Positions 1 to 11,729 of a DNA stretch of 50,550 nucleotides are shown here, one piece after another. The stretch comes from Fragilaria crotonensis. Its lineage: Eukaryota; Bacillariophyta; Fragilariophyceae; Fragilariales; Fragilariaceae. The position numbers were made by a program, and so were the translations under genes. The notes below the pieces were generated by a model. The model was given only the letters and a program-made list of their open reading frames with translations. It made no database searches and was not told where the DNA came from. Positions within the stretch are counted from its first letter, which is position 1; each line of letters opens with the position of its first letter. Where the stretch lies: contig JAKSYS010000463.1 of assembly GCA_022925895.1 (NCBI GenBank), positions 1 through 50,550 of the forward strand, in the 5' to 3' direction.

Positions 1-406
1 ACGTGTTCTGTTTGGAATGTTTTCCGGTGGAAGGGTTGCCAGTCTTGTGGAGACGTCGCGTGTCGGCGGGATAGCGATCATGTACTGGGTTACTTGTCTT
101 TGTGTTTTCCATCTTTCAAGTGGGCTGCTCGCGCTGTTTTAACTCGTCGAAGCCATCGTCGTCGAACGGAGGGTCTGCTGTGTAGAAGTTTGGTTAACGT
201 GATGTTGCGGCAATAGTGTTGATCGGAGGTCTGAATGAGGTTGGATTCAGTGGTAGTGGCGAAGCTCTGCGGATTCCATCGAGTAGATCTCTTGGTCAGT
301 CTCATCTCGATGTTGATGTAAGACTTCATTTCGTCCAAGCCAGATTTCTCGTACCATAAGGGTAATCGCTTTGAGGTGTGTGTGCGACTTCGTCCTGCTG
401 ATAGAT

Positions 407-1572
407 TCAGTTTCCCGGGGTGGGAGTGTCCATGGCTGCAAGCAGGAGCCACTTCTTGGATAAGTATCCGAGAAGTAGTTGGTGCCATCCGATGAGGTTC
501 TGTTCTTCGATTGCCGTTTGTAGGATGTCGTCGAGGCGGCTGGAGAGTTTGTCATTGTGAAAGTGGACGCGTTGCCCTGGGTGTGTTAAATATTGTTCAA
601 CGCAAGATGCAAAGGCTGGTCGACTGGGATGATCGTCTTTCAGGATGGTCGAAGCATGGCTGAGATGCTTTTGCCTCGAGCTGGGTTTTGGGAACAGTGC
701 AGAAAGTGATGGATGTTTTCCTCCTGAAGTAAGCATGTGGGACATAGTTTCAATTTCTCATCCTTTACGTCTGATCGTTGGTACTTTTGTCTCCCAGTGG
801 CAGTTGATTGTGGATGAATTTGACATGCGACGGTTGATGTTTTAGCGGAATTGCCTTAAAGTTCTTTCCAAATGCTGTCATGTCGATCATGTCCCAGACG
901 TGATCTGGCCATTTGTGACGAGATTGTGTGTATTCACGAAGATATCCCCCATTTACATGGTACCGTATGTGTTCGTCTAAATTGCCGAAAAACCGTGTGT
1001 TGAGGATCGATATGCTCATCTGCATTGTCGGGATATGATTCGTCTCTCGCCGTGGTTTCGCTTTTTTGTTTTGGTGACATTTTGTGGCCAGTTCGTCCAC
1101 GTCAACGTTCAAGCGGGCGTCGGGTGTCAGTTTGTCGTATGATATTTTTCCATCCTGGTGACTTTTGATCCACTTGGTGAGCATGGGGCGACGGAGTTCT
1201 CGGAAAAGTTCTGTTATGGTTGTCAGGTAGTCACTATTGTCCGGCTGTTTTGTTGGTGAGTAGTCTTTCCGGGTGACGAACGTTACTCTGTTAATGGCCA
1301 CCTCGCTATCCGCCAACCATCGAAACTTGCACCTATGTCGCAATCCCCAGTGTCTCGCCAGTACGGTTACCAATAGGAGTGGCGCCGTAAAGCCCCCTAG
1401 TTCGCTCCGAGTGGAGCTCCCAATTTCGATCGGTCCGTCGACTGGCCCATACCCTTGAAAGAGAACGTGGTGGTTTCTCGTTGTCAGCTTCCAGCCAAAA
1501 GTGCCTGCTTCTTCCCTGAGACTTCCATCGGAGGCGATGGTTAGTCGTTGCCTTGATCGAAAAGCTCTCCAT
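407..1572 (-). pseudogene. LINE ORF2 C-terminus: RNase H and zinc-binding tail
   Basis: The frame running from about 1460 down to 765 reads as a type-I RNase H. It has GPVDGP followed by SSTRSELGGF (acidic E), then RWLADSEVAIN (acidic D) and KWIKSHQDGK (final D/H region). RNase H would remove the RNA strand during target-primed reverse transcription. Below it, near 770-680, another frame shows CPTCLLQEENIHHFLHC, a CX2C...HX3HC arrangement typical of the C-terminal zinc knuckle of LINE ORF2 proteins. The two pieces lie in different frames. The first acidic residue of the RNase H lies in yet another frame near 1480. No gene unrelated to the LINE was found in 1-407. Confidence 0.8.
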
Positions 1573-2097
1573 ACCTCAACATCGTTTGCTATTTGTTTGT
1601 ATTCGAATAGAGTCGACGATGCCAGAGTGGTAGGGAGTTAATATGACTTTGTATTGATGAGTGGTGGGTGCTTGTATCGTCTGGTGGAGGATCTTCTTGT
1701 CTGATTTTCCCAGGGGATCTTTCCATTTATTTGAATATCGCAGAAAGTTTTCTGAGATGTATCGTGTCAGAGTCGAATTTGTGGAGCTGTTGGTGGTTCC
1801 TGTCGTGGCCATGTTTTGATGCGGATCACTTGTGTCGGTCGCCGTTCTCCATTGAGGTGGTAGCAACATGCGGAGATTCCGTCTGGTTGCGACATGTCAG
1901 AGAGCGTGATAATCTGAAGGTACAAGCGGACCAGGTTGATATCGTGTTTTTGTTGGGTTGAGTACCGAGTCAGTGCATCCCTGTTCATAAGACATTTATC
2001 TTTAGGCCCCTGAGAAGTACCGTGAATGTGTCAGTGAGAGAAATTGTAAGGTTGTGTTGGAATATAAACTGGCGAATGGATGTGATCCATGTTGGGG

Positions 2098-3609
2098 TCA
2101 GGTAGGATATTTGGATCCCTGGATACTCAGGATGGGCTCCGACATGCCGGACTCGATTTGGGAGTATTTGACGTTGAGCAACATGAGTTTTCCCGCCTCT
2201 GTGTTTGAGTAGATCTCGTTTCTCATGTATTTCAGAGTTGAGATTCCTAACTCAGTTCGAAGGTCCAGCAGATCGAGTCCTCCGAGTTCCGCGGGGCCGT
2301 AACGTATTGCAGTTGGAAGTTTGGACGAGTAGCCGAGTTTTTGCAGCATCGCCGTTATCACCTGTGTCTGTACTGGGCCAAGTTCTTCTTCGTCGATGGC
2401 GAGGCATGGCAGAACGTAGCGCATCGCGGGGGAGTACATTGTTTTATGGAAGGTTTGGATGTCGCGTGGCGTTAACTTTGGGGAACGTAGTCTGATGGCG
2501 AATCCGTCGGCTTTTGTTTTGAGAACTCGGAGTTGATCAGAGAAGTTTCCATCTGGAGCAAGGTATACTCCGAGTATTCTGCTGGCGTCACTAGTTTCCA
2601 TCCTCCGGATGGTGGAAGGTTCTGTCGTTTGTCCTTGAGTTGCCATCATCAGAGTGGGGTCGTCGTGGTGAATCATTCGTAGCTGTGGTCTTCCTTTCTT
2701 CCAATCCCAGTACATCGTGTACCAGGAACATTTTGAGAGATTGAGTGCGCCGCCGGAGTAGAACAGTATCTTCTCCCAGGTCTGTGCGATATGGTTCAAT
2801 TTGGCTATCATTGTCTCGAGTAATCATTCCTGGGTCAGTAAACCCAAGGGAGGTGTCATCGACAAACGCGTCGATGAGCCGATCGTGTCGTTCTGGTGAG
2901 TTCGGGGACTGGAAGCTCATACGTTCTGGTATAATTCTATCGAGGGTGTTCATCAGGACAACAACGAGTGAGCCACACTGATGGAGATGCGCCGCTTCCT
3001 TGTCCTGTGCCAAATAGAGGTTCAAAGGTTGTACCGTGGTAGTTGCTTGCGGAGACGCCGTGCACAGTTTTGATTGTGTACTTCATGAGTTTCAGACAGT
3101 CGGCATGTGTTTGTACTGCTGTTTCTGGCATACCGCACCTGCGGGCGCGAGCATTCAAGGGCAACGATGATCCTATCGTAGCACGCGCTTGCGTCGTTAT
3201 CGAATCTGGCTAGGTTGTGTTTGAGAACTCGACAGAGATCGGTGGTTAGTTGCGTCAACATGATCGGGTCGGTTGCCTTCCGTTGTGGTATGGATCCGTG
3301 TTGCCCGTCATTGAGGAGTTTCATAGATACCGCTCGTTTTACGAGGCGCGATCCCCAAATTAGCTTTAGGAAGAAGTTGAAATCTGCCTCGAAGAGGTGG
3401 ATGATGCGTAGGCGTGTGATTTTTGGTTGCCCTGGGTCCTTCTCGATTAGGATGTTGACTGCGTTGCACCATCGTCTTAGTGTCAGACCACCGTTGACGG
3501 TGATGTGCATGAACTGAGTAAAGCACTTGAGCAGGATCGGGTCGCGGATTAGGGCTTTGTAGTGTCCGAGTGTCGCCCAGACGGTGAGGTAGATGTCGTC
3601 TCTTTCCAC
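2098..3609 (-). pseudogene. LINE ORF2 reverse transcriptase domain
   Basis: Reverse transcriptase for target-primed copying of the LINE RNA. Visible motifs, in order on the minus strand, are: NILIEKDPGQPKITRLRII (N-terminal RT motif); FDNDASACYDR at 3172-3204 (motif A, catalytic Asp); FGTGQGSGASPSVWL near 3020 (motif B); AFVDDTSLGF with the FVDD catalytic pair at 2855-2866 (motif C); GGALNLSKCSWY (motif D); ILGVYLAPDGN (motif E); then a thumb with YGPAELGGLDLLDL. These motifs fall in at least three frames (shifts near 3020 and 2820), so no continuous enzyme is encoded. The conserved motifs themselves are intact, which suggests recent decay or base-calling error. Confidence 0.92.
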
Positions 3610-3697
3610 TTCTTAAAACCGTAGCTTACGTCATCTTCATTTATGTTTATCGATATCGCCTTATTTTCCTTCACAACATCCGGTAGTGCGAAGGAGG

Positions 3698-4891
3698 TCA
3701 AAAATTCGCGTAGTATGTCGTCTTGTCCGTGCCAGTGTGGTGGTATTGTTCCATACAGAAGTGCCGCCGAGTCTTTCGAGAGGCTGTTGAAGGATAACCC
3801 GCTGTGAATGATTCCATGTCCGCATGGAGATGCTGCAGCTGCCCGAAAAAATTCCGATTATATCGAAGAAGGTTACTTTCTATGGTATCTTTGTCGAGTA
3901 TTGTGTCCCATATGATATCCTCTGGATCCGTTGACGAAAGGAAGTGCTGAAAGTTTTGTGGATATTCTGTGCTGTGTTTGTGTCTTGGAAGCATGAGTTT
4001 ATCAAGGCCGCTGTTCAGATTTGGTTTGACGACCTGTCGGATGTTGCTGTACATGGTTCTGCACTGTTCTGACCGGATTGTGTTTCTGACTATTCCCGCC
4101 TTGTGTTTCGATTGCTTCATGGTTTCGGAGTTGGTGTCTGTCTCGTATTTGGCGAGGAGGTCAATGTAGCTGCTAAATCGAATGTCGATCGAGTTCTTCT
4201 GGCATTTCCTTAAGTGTGTTGCGGCACTGTTGAGGTTCGTTGTTACTTGGTCCAGAGTGAGTGCGACTGATCGGAGAGGCAGTACGAACTTCGTGTTGGA
4301 TTGTTGAGCCAATTGTTCGATACGGTCGAAGGTGGTGGCGTAGTCCTCGTCGTGTTTCTCTTCTCTATATCTCAGTCTCCAGTATCGGTATAAAAGACCG
4401 GCGTCGCGGAGTATCGGAGACCATGCGTATGGTTTCCTGGGCTTTGTTATGATGCGTTCCGCGTTTGCCATTGCTCGCCCTTGGTCTTGATCCCATTGTT
4501 CAAGTTTCTTTTTAAGCTTGGATCTGGATAATGTGGTGTGCGTACTGAAGAGTTGCTGCATTCGTTCCACCATCTTATGTTCCTTGTAATACTGTTTCAT
4601 TGCCGCATGATATGCTTCCACCAGTTCTGGGTTTCCGGACTTAAGTGATCGCGATCGTGGAGATTCGATATTCTGCTTTGTCAGGGTTGGCCCAGTATCG
4701 TGTTGGGATCTATGTCTACAAACAGGCCCCTGTGATCGGATTGTGGACCGTCCAGATATGACAAGGAACCGGAGCGCGTCATCGCCTGTAGGAATTGAGA
4801 GCATCCGAACATATGGTCTATCCTCCGTGCCTCTGAGCCGATATAGGTTGAAGGGGCTGGATGTTTCTCGTGAAGGTCGTGGAGGTCGCAA
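3698..4891 (-). pseudogene. LINE ORF2 linker between endonuclease and RT
   Basis: A continuous 397-codon frame joins the endonuclease to the reverse transcriptase. It is rich in charged residues with helical stretches (PELVEAYHAAMKQYYKEHK, KLKKKLEQWDQDQGRAMANA). It ends with WDTILDKDTIESNLLRYNR, the short region that typically precedes RT motif 1 in LINE polyproteins. No catalytic motif is present in it, and its first residues overlap the end of the endonuclease in another frame. It is inferred to be part of ORF2 by position and frame order. Confidence 0.7.
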
Positions 4892-5755
4892 TTTCGTTGC
4901 AGGCGTTGAAGATCAAGATCGCCTGTTATCTGGGCGTTTGAGTCGAGCATAAGGATGATGGAATGTCCTGATTGTTGGAGATGTGTGATCGCCGAGATAA
5001 GGTCCGTGATCATGATCTTTCGTGGTCGGGAGCCGTGAGGTTTTGAGATCGCCTGAGATGTTCGTACTCTCGATTGAAAGCGCTCCCCACTGGTGAGGTG
5101 CTAATCGAGCCTGTGCAAACTCTGTATGCTGTTATGATGGAGAGGAATGTATTTGCTTTTCCCGCAATGTGTGGCCACACCATCTGCCGAGACCGGTAGG
5201 GTCTAGTATGTGTTCTCCGTGCGACATGGGCACCAGAGTTCTGGTGGACATTGTGATTGATCCACCCGATTGGAATGTTTCCTTCTCGGGCACCGCATCG
5301 ATAGCCTCTGTGGGAAAGCCGAATGAGACTTTTGCCGTTCCAAAGTGTTTGCCTGCTCTGGAGGAAAACAGCGTTCTGAGATGATGATGTTGCCATGCAG
5401 TGTTTGTTTCAGCCATACCAATTATATCGGCACCGATAGCCTGTGTGCTTGTCATATAGTAGTCGTAGTCCTCTCCTGTGAAGCTGTATGTAAGTCCCTT
5501 AACATTTTGAAAGAAGATCCGTATATCTTTGTCGTCTTTTTCGAGGTGTGAATCGCCGTAGGAGCTGTGTACGTCGATGGTGTCAGTTTTCCGATTGTGG
5601 TTGCGACCCGGTCTTAGATTGGGTATGGTGTCAGTATTAGTTGTAGTACGATTGATATGAACATTTGTTTGATTGCTGAGATTTTGTGTTATAGTTACTT
5701 CTTGTGTTTCCGTCGTCGGCCTCATGTCCGCGAAGGGTGTCATGTTATCGGTCAT
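4681..5755 (-). pseudogene. LINE ORF2 start: APE-type endonuclease
   Basis: This is the N-terminus of ORF2, starting at ATG 5755-5753. The first frame gives IRIFFQNVKGL and ADIIGMAETN (the Asn and catalytic Glu motifs of apurinic/apyrimidinic-like endonucleases). Two further frames downstream carry SIILMLDSNAQ (D-x-N motif), RRIDHMFG and GPQSDHRGLFVDI (the S-D-H active-site motif). The enzyme nicks target DNA to prime reverse transcription. Frame changes occur near 5200 and 5010. The start is fixed by its one-base overlap with the ORF1 stop codon. Confidence 0.88.
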
Positions 5756-5757
5756 TA
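5753..5757 (-). promoter_or_regulatory. TAATG stop-start overlap joining LINE ORF1 and ORF2
   Basis: On the minus strand the ORF1 stop TAA (5757-5755) shares its last A with the ORF2 start ATG (5755-5753), giving TAATG. Such overlaps are known in some LINEs to allow termination-reinitiation, so that ORF2 is made by ribosomes that have just finished ORF1. The overlap is seen directly; the mechanism here is inferred. Confidence 0.75.
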
Positions 5758-6809
5758 TGTCTCCCCTTCGTCAGGTGTGCTATTTTCTTTGTATTGTGCA
5801 CTTGGATCCTGATCGGGTTTGGGATTGTGGTTCTTTGTGATAGAGTCGAGGTTTCGGTTTTGTCGCCTCCTTTTCCCTTTCTGTTTTCTTGGCGAGGTGC
5901 CATGTTTTGTTGTGTCCAAAGATTGTACCGACATGTTGTCGGATTGATCGCTTGATGCAGTGGAATCGTCTTCGTCAGCATCTGTTGAGCCGGAGGAGCC
6001 TGCCAGAGATGTCATCATCTTAGTTAAATGAGCAAACGTTTGTCGAAATTCGGCAGCCTGTGCAGATGCTTCCTGTCTCATGCCCAGAATGTTTTCATTT
6101 GTTTCTTTCCGGAGTTCCAGAACATTCTGTGATGTATCTTTACAGAAGGTCATCGTAGTGATCACTCGTTCTTCTAGATCGTCAAAACGTGTGTTCACGG
6201 CGAGGAAAGCCGCCTGATGTGCTCGGATGTCAATGTTCTGTTGTCGAATAACGCTTTCCAATTCGTGGAAACGTTGTTGAGTCGCCAGCGACTTAGTCAT
6301 GAGTGAGTTTGTGGTGCTTGTGTCCGTCATGGATTGTTGAGTGGTGCTTTCTAACCGTTGCTGTGTATCCTTCTTTGTTTGGAATCGAGGGGTCAAATCT
6401 GGAAACTCTCTTTGTGCAGTGTCCGAATATCGTTTGGTCTGGGATTCCATGCTTGGTGGTCGATATGTTGGTGTCGGTGATGTGTTGTTTGGAGGTTGCC
6501 GGATGGATGGAGGTGCGTTTTCCCACGTGGTAGTTGTGCTGAGGCCCTTGATTAGATTGAGATTGTGGTTTGCTGCCGCTGTCGGTACGTAAATCTCCGC
6601 TGGGTGGGCTTGAGCGATTCTTTCCGCAAAGTGGTTTTCTCGTAGGCTGAACGGAGAGATGCTTTCTTTGTAGATTGCGAGAGCTTGTCTTGCGCGATTC
6701 AGGTTTTCTACCGGCACCAGGAGGTGAGCCCTTTGATTGTCCCCACCGTTCTCGGCATCGCACCTTAGACTGTTGCCCTCCTCGTCGAGCAGTGTTTTGG
6801 CCCAGGCAT
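5755..6809 (-). pseudogene. LINE ORF1 (gag-like), C-terminal half
   Basis: The open frame continues without an ATG right up to the insertion junction near 6810, starting DAWAKTLLDEEGN and continuing RCDAENGG, so this is the C-terminal part of a longer protein. It contains a proline/threonine-rich stretch and then a heptad-like helix (around QQRFHELESVIRQQNIDIRAH to RKETNENILGMRQEASAQAA), likely a coiled coil for trimerisation. An acidic serine-rich segment follows, then a strongly basic tail (SPRKQKGKRRRQNRN) suited to RNA binding. No CCHC knuckle is seen. The N-terminal half is at 18958-20443. The 1.05-kb frame is itself uninterrupted. Confidence 0.75.
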
Positions 6810-6817
6810 CTAAGGAC

Positions 6818-7331
6818 CCAAAATTGAATTAATGCAGTATTTATGAATATTTGAACTCGTACAACGCATTAAAAATTCATATTTGGTTGCTCAAAGTACA
6901 TAACAGACACTACGTATTCCTACTATAAAAATAATTCATATACCTGAACTAAAAAAACGCGTATGTAAAAGTAAATAAACAGTAGTTGTCTTCTGTGACT
7001 TTCAACAAACTTACTTTTCTGTACATAATTAAGTCTACGAATACATATAGACATTTTTGTAGGTTTTTTTAATGCCAGTACGGATAAACGAGGTTAAACT
7101 TTCTTACATAGGTGCGCGCTCAGACAAGTCTTTCCTGTTTATTAGTGTGCATAACCAGTTTCCAATAATTATCCGTGTTTGTGTGTTTGCTTGGTTGGCT
7201 ACTGCCTACCAATCTGAGTGGTATTTGGTTGAAGCCAGCTGTTGGTTGTGCCACATGGATTCTTTAGCAAGCACGCACGTACATTCTTGTTTGCATCCAA
7301 CCAAGACTACATATTCCACACAATACAAGTC
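6818..7331. other. AT-rich flank, no gene
   Basis: AT-rich sequence between the insertion junction and the transposase start. No coding motif is seen. It probably holds the transposon's left subterminal region and the transposase promoter. Confidence 0.5.
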
Positions 7332-10220
7332 ATGTCAAAATCAAACAACAGCCACATGATGTTGTCTCTGTTTGTATGCTACAACCCACATTGCATGAGC
7401 CGTCGCAACTCATTTGCTACTGAAAAGGCGTTTACAATGCATTTTCAGCGGTCTCCGCTGTGTTTGGAGTTTGTTCGGCGCGAACAGACCCACCCGCCGA
7501 CCGCCCCAATTGTTCAACATTGTGCCAATGCAACTTTTGACGACACTGTCTTTACCACTACAAAACGGCCTCGACAATTGCGTTGCGAAATTGTGAACGA
7601 TATCTCGCGTTTGGCGCCTCCTTCGTTGCCATTTGCGGCACTGCCCAATCTGACCTCGGAAATCGAGGAAGAAACAATACTTGACGACATGCAGCATGAT
7701 ATTCAAATTCTTGTGGACGATACAATTGAAGAAACATCATGTCCTATGCAACATGATACGATTGCTTCGTCGCAATCATTCATGTTTTCTACAGATCAAA
7801 AATGGACCATTTCTTTGTTAAAGATATTGGATGACATCAATGCACCTGATTACGCATTTGAATCGGTCTTAAAATGGGCGCGCAACGCCCAAACTGATGG
7901 GTACTCATTTTATCCTGATGGTGGGCAATCGCGCATGAAAAATGTTGATGTATTGTTCAAGTCAGTAACAAATGCACAGAAACTGTTGCCTTCTGTGTTG
8001 CCTGTCAATGTTCCACATGGTCCTCCGTGCGAAGTCATCGCTTATGAATTTGCCCCTCAGCTACTCAATTTGTTACAAAATCCATCCATTATGACCGCTG
8101 AAAATCTCTTGATTGATTTGTGCAACCCATTAAAACCATATCAAAGCCCAGATGGAAGGCTTGGTGATGCAATATCTGGGAGTGTTTATCGCAATGCATA
8201 CGACCGCATGATCACCGATCCAACACGACAACTATTTGTTCCAATTATTCAATGGATTGACCGCACTCATGTTACTGGCAATGCACGATTTTCATTGAAG
8301 CCTTACATGTTTTCACCTGCCATTTTTAAAGAAGAGTTTCGTCGGACAATACAAGCATGGGGATATCATGGGTTTCTTCCAAAACCAAAACTATCATCCG
8401 CACAAAATCAAACAAACATGAAACAAGGTGATAACATTCGCAATTACCATGCCCAGTTACATGCAGTGTTGCGATCAATGTGTATTGCAGGTCCCCACTT
8501 GACAAACGTGTTATTACCCATTGGTCCTTATGGTAAGATGCAAGTGGACGTAATAACTTGTATCCTTTTTGTTATTCAGGATATGCAAGAAGGTGATATG
8601 TTGTGTGGTCGCTTTGGGTCGCACGGCAAAGGAATTCAACGCCATTGTCGTGCTTGTGATGTAAATTACGAGCAGCTTGACAATCCATACGTTCAATGTG
8701 TTTTTTTGAATGCTTCTGAAGTTTCGGAAATAGCACACAATGGCGATGTGGACATTCGCAAACGGTGGTCACAACATGAGTTGAATAATGTCTTTGATTA
8801 TGTCCCAATGGCAGACCCATTGCGTGGAATTTATGGATCAACTCCCGTGGAGACTATGCATGCTTTTCGAAAGGCATGATTGAAATGGTTACCTTTTGGT
8901 TCTTGAGAACGTTCCACCAAGCAAATTGGCTGCGCTAGATGCTCTGGCAATACGCTTTCACCGAACGCATCGTCAAACAATTCGCAGCACATTTCCTGCA
9001 ACCGATTTTAGCCAAGGCATCACCAATTTAACCAAAATATCAGCATCGGAACGACTGGGCTTGGTATTTCTGTTTGTTATTCTTGCGCAATACGATGAAG
9101 GCTGGCAGATTTTGCAATCGACATTCGACGCACAACACTCTAAAGCAGTGCTTACAACTGATGATGCTGTCGTCACTTTGCCAAAACCATCAGTTGACCT
9201 TCCGGCTGTCCTTGCCGTATTTGAGGCTCTGTTATGTTTTGATCAATGGCTGAATCAAGCTACGTATTGGACCAAACAGCACCATGCAGAATCCATCTTT
9301 GTTGTTCAGAAAGCAATACAAACATTGTTGCAAATGTGTGTTGATGACATACCACTGGCTAACGGCAAGTCATGGAAATTTCAAAATTTCATGAATTGTT
9401 GCACCTACTTGACAATATTGAACGGTTTGGTGCGCCTATAAATTATTGCGCGCAGCGTCCCGAATCATTGTTGATTCCAGTTGCCAAAAAACCCGGACGA
9501 CGAGCTCAAAAGCGTCATAATGGTTCTGCTTACGAATTACAATCCGCTCAACGATTGTCATATTCGCTTATGATAAATGCAGTTTATACACGGATTTGGG
9601 ATACATCTGCCAACCATGTCAGATCAAACGTTTCACATGTAAAAACTCCTTGCATTAATATTGTGCCGGAAACGAGTACTGGTAACGCAACATTTGCAAC
9701 ATTGACTTGTGATTTCAAAACCGGATATCAGTTGTGTTGGCATACACAAACAAAAGTTTCCTTGATGCACATCCCCGACAATGTTTTACAATTTGTTTCA
9801 CACCAATTTGGTTCTAACGTTCGTATGTGCACTGAATTGCGGCACGGATCATTCACATATCGTTGCCATCCATCATTTCAATCTGGTGGTTCTGTCTACG
9901 ATTGGATGAATGTCAGATCAACAAACAAAAAAAATAATGTTGTCTCAAGTTTGCCGTGCCGATTGGCCATTGTTGTGATTACCAAAAATCCTCAACCTTT
10001 CCGATTGGTGGTTCAATTTGGAAAAGCACCAACCGGCATTAAATCGGTATTGCTTACAGAATGGGAGATGTCTAAAGACTTAAGTGTCATCGAACCAAAG
10101 GACATTGAAGGTCCATGCTTTGTTATATCAATCAAAGATGATGGTTCGAAAATCCTTCAAACTTTGCCACGCCATTTGTGGGCACTCGAATTTACTGAAC
10201 CAGTTGAGTCAGCCAACTAA
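7332..10220 (+). pseudogene. Plavaka/CACTA-like DDE transposase, frameshifted
   Basis: The first in-frame ATG is at 7332. The N-terminus has a zinc-finger pattern (CYNPHCMSRRNSF...MHFQRSPLC). The core shows a candidate catalytic triad: D in PIIQWIDRTHVTG (8259), D in LFVIQDMQEGDMLCGRFG (8580) and E in YGSTPVETMHAFRK (8850), plus a CRAC knuckle between the second D and E. The downstream part reads KFHELLHLLDNIERFGAP and RPESLLIPVAKKPGRRAQK, as in large Plavaka/CACTA-type transposases. Frame changes occur at about 8874, again before 8896, and near 9390, so the copy is inactive as read. It converges on the protease gene. The family assignment rests on motif resemblance, not on a search. Confidence 0.72.
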
Positions 10221-10281
10221 TAATGTTTCAAGTGAGCATAAAAATGTAGTTATATGTAAAGAGTTAACCTTGCCACTCTAG

Positions 10282-11729
10282 TCAAGCTTGCAAAGTCATT
10301 CTTGCAAGTTTCTGTTTTCGTTGTCCTTCATAACAAAAAATATACCCGCGCCGAAACCCAACAAATGTACTTTTCACCAATGGAGTAGAGGTGCAATAAT
10401 TTAATGCCTCGTCACACAATGGAAGGGCAACTGTTTCGTTTGCATCATATACATAACCTCCATGTATGCATACAGCATGACAACAGCTTCCGTCGGATGC
10501 ACTCAAGACACCAAGCAAGAGGTGACGTGCATCCAAACCAGCTTTCAATCGAAACGGTGAGGCAGGCGACGAATAACAATCCAAGAAGGAAGAACGGATC
10601 GTGCATGATTCACAACATTCTCCAAAGCATCGACGACAGCACCTCTCAATATTTCTTCACCAAAAGTATCAATGATAGATGCTTCTTTGTGAAAGCCAAT
10701 GGAAAATAGAGCGGATGCAAGAGACTTTGACACACACAAATCTTTGCCATCAGTCTGATTAAAATGGACCACAGGCGCACCAGAACGTTGCAAGTTTGGA
10801 TGATGGTGAAGATGTGATGGCTTATAATCGCCAACAGGTACATCCACAAATCCACGAAAATTGCCCGACAACTTCAATTCCTTAACAAATGCTTCGCCAA
10901 ATGCCATACCCACAAATTCTTCTTCCAAATTGGTCTCCTTATTGTTTTCCATTCGTCCGACCCATTTACAATTTGATGAGACAGGCTTGCGAATGATACT
11001 TTTTTGCCACTTTGCCTCCTCTTTTTCCAAGCGCTTTTTTTCTGCTGCCTCTGTTGGGTTCTTAGCAATCTTTGACGGCGTGGGAGGAGGATATTGCATT
11101 GGAGGATTGCGTCGTCTTGGAATGGCCTGATCCATCAGAGATGCTTTCCCAATCGTGCTTGTCTGAAGCTCATCAAAGCCAAGTTTCTTCCGCCGTTTGG
11201 CATTCGTCACATCTTTTTCATTAATGACTTTTGCCATTGCTTCATAATCGAGAACATGACGAACTTTAGGAGGGACATATCGGACCCGGACGACTTTATG
11301 CTTTGCAATCCTCACTTCCACATCTCGTGGAACGTCAGTCCACTTGTCTGTTTGATGCATGTTAATGATGTGCTGAATGTCGATTTCAGCATATTCACTT
11401 CTGACCCACTCCTCTTCAACCTTGAGTTCTTCTTCAGCAACTACCATTTTGTTAGGATGGGACTCGTCTGGTTCTTGGTACACCAAACGAGCATAAAAGC
11501 TGTTGTTAGCCTTTTCAAATCGAAGACCCTTAACCATCGTTAGACGGGTAAACATGAATTCATTTGTCAACTCCTTCGTGAACTGAGCCCGTTCTTCTTT
11601 GATACCTTTAATCAATTCACGAATCCATTCCCTCTTAGATTCAGAGCAATCCTTGGCTTTCATTTTCTTTGCCCAGTGCTCAATTGTCTTCTGGTGATCC
11701 TTTTCACTCGACCATTTCCATTTTTGAAG
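10282..11729 (-). pseudogene. C-terminal papain-like protease module of transposon protein
   Basis: The largest piece (11663-10545, 372 codons from its first ATG) is open upstream of that ATG to about 11729, so it probably continues the Ulp1 frame after a one-base shift in an A-run. It is charged and helical. It then shows GFVDVPVGDYKPSH and DLCVSKSLASALF with a candidate nucleophile Cys at 10736-10734. After a shift near 10580 the next frame has SCCHAVCIHGGYVYDANE, with a His at 10479-10477 and an Asp/Asn soon after. The C...H...D/N order and spacing suggest a papain-like (OTU/C39-like) fold. Substrate and exact family are unknown. The end is 61 bp from the transposase stop. Confidence 0.5.

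Larger units (their letters stand above)
1..6809 (-). mobile_element. Non-LTR retrotransposon (LINE), 3' portion
   Basis: Read on the minus strand, this stretch gives in order the C-terminal part of an ORF1, an APE-type endonuclease, a reverse transcriptase with A, B and C motifs, an RNase H and a cysteine/histidine zinc-binding tail. That is the order of APE-type LINEs that carry RNase H. No LTRs flank it. The coding sequence changes frame at least six times, so the copy is dead as read. The 3' end probably lies beyond the window start, since no poly-A or tail repeat is visible. The 5' end is cut at about 6810, where unrelated DNA-transposon sequence begins; the matching 5' half lies at 18958-20443. 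The clade was not assigned. Confidence 0.88.
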
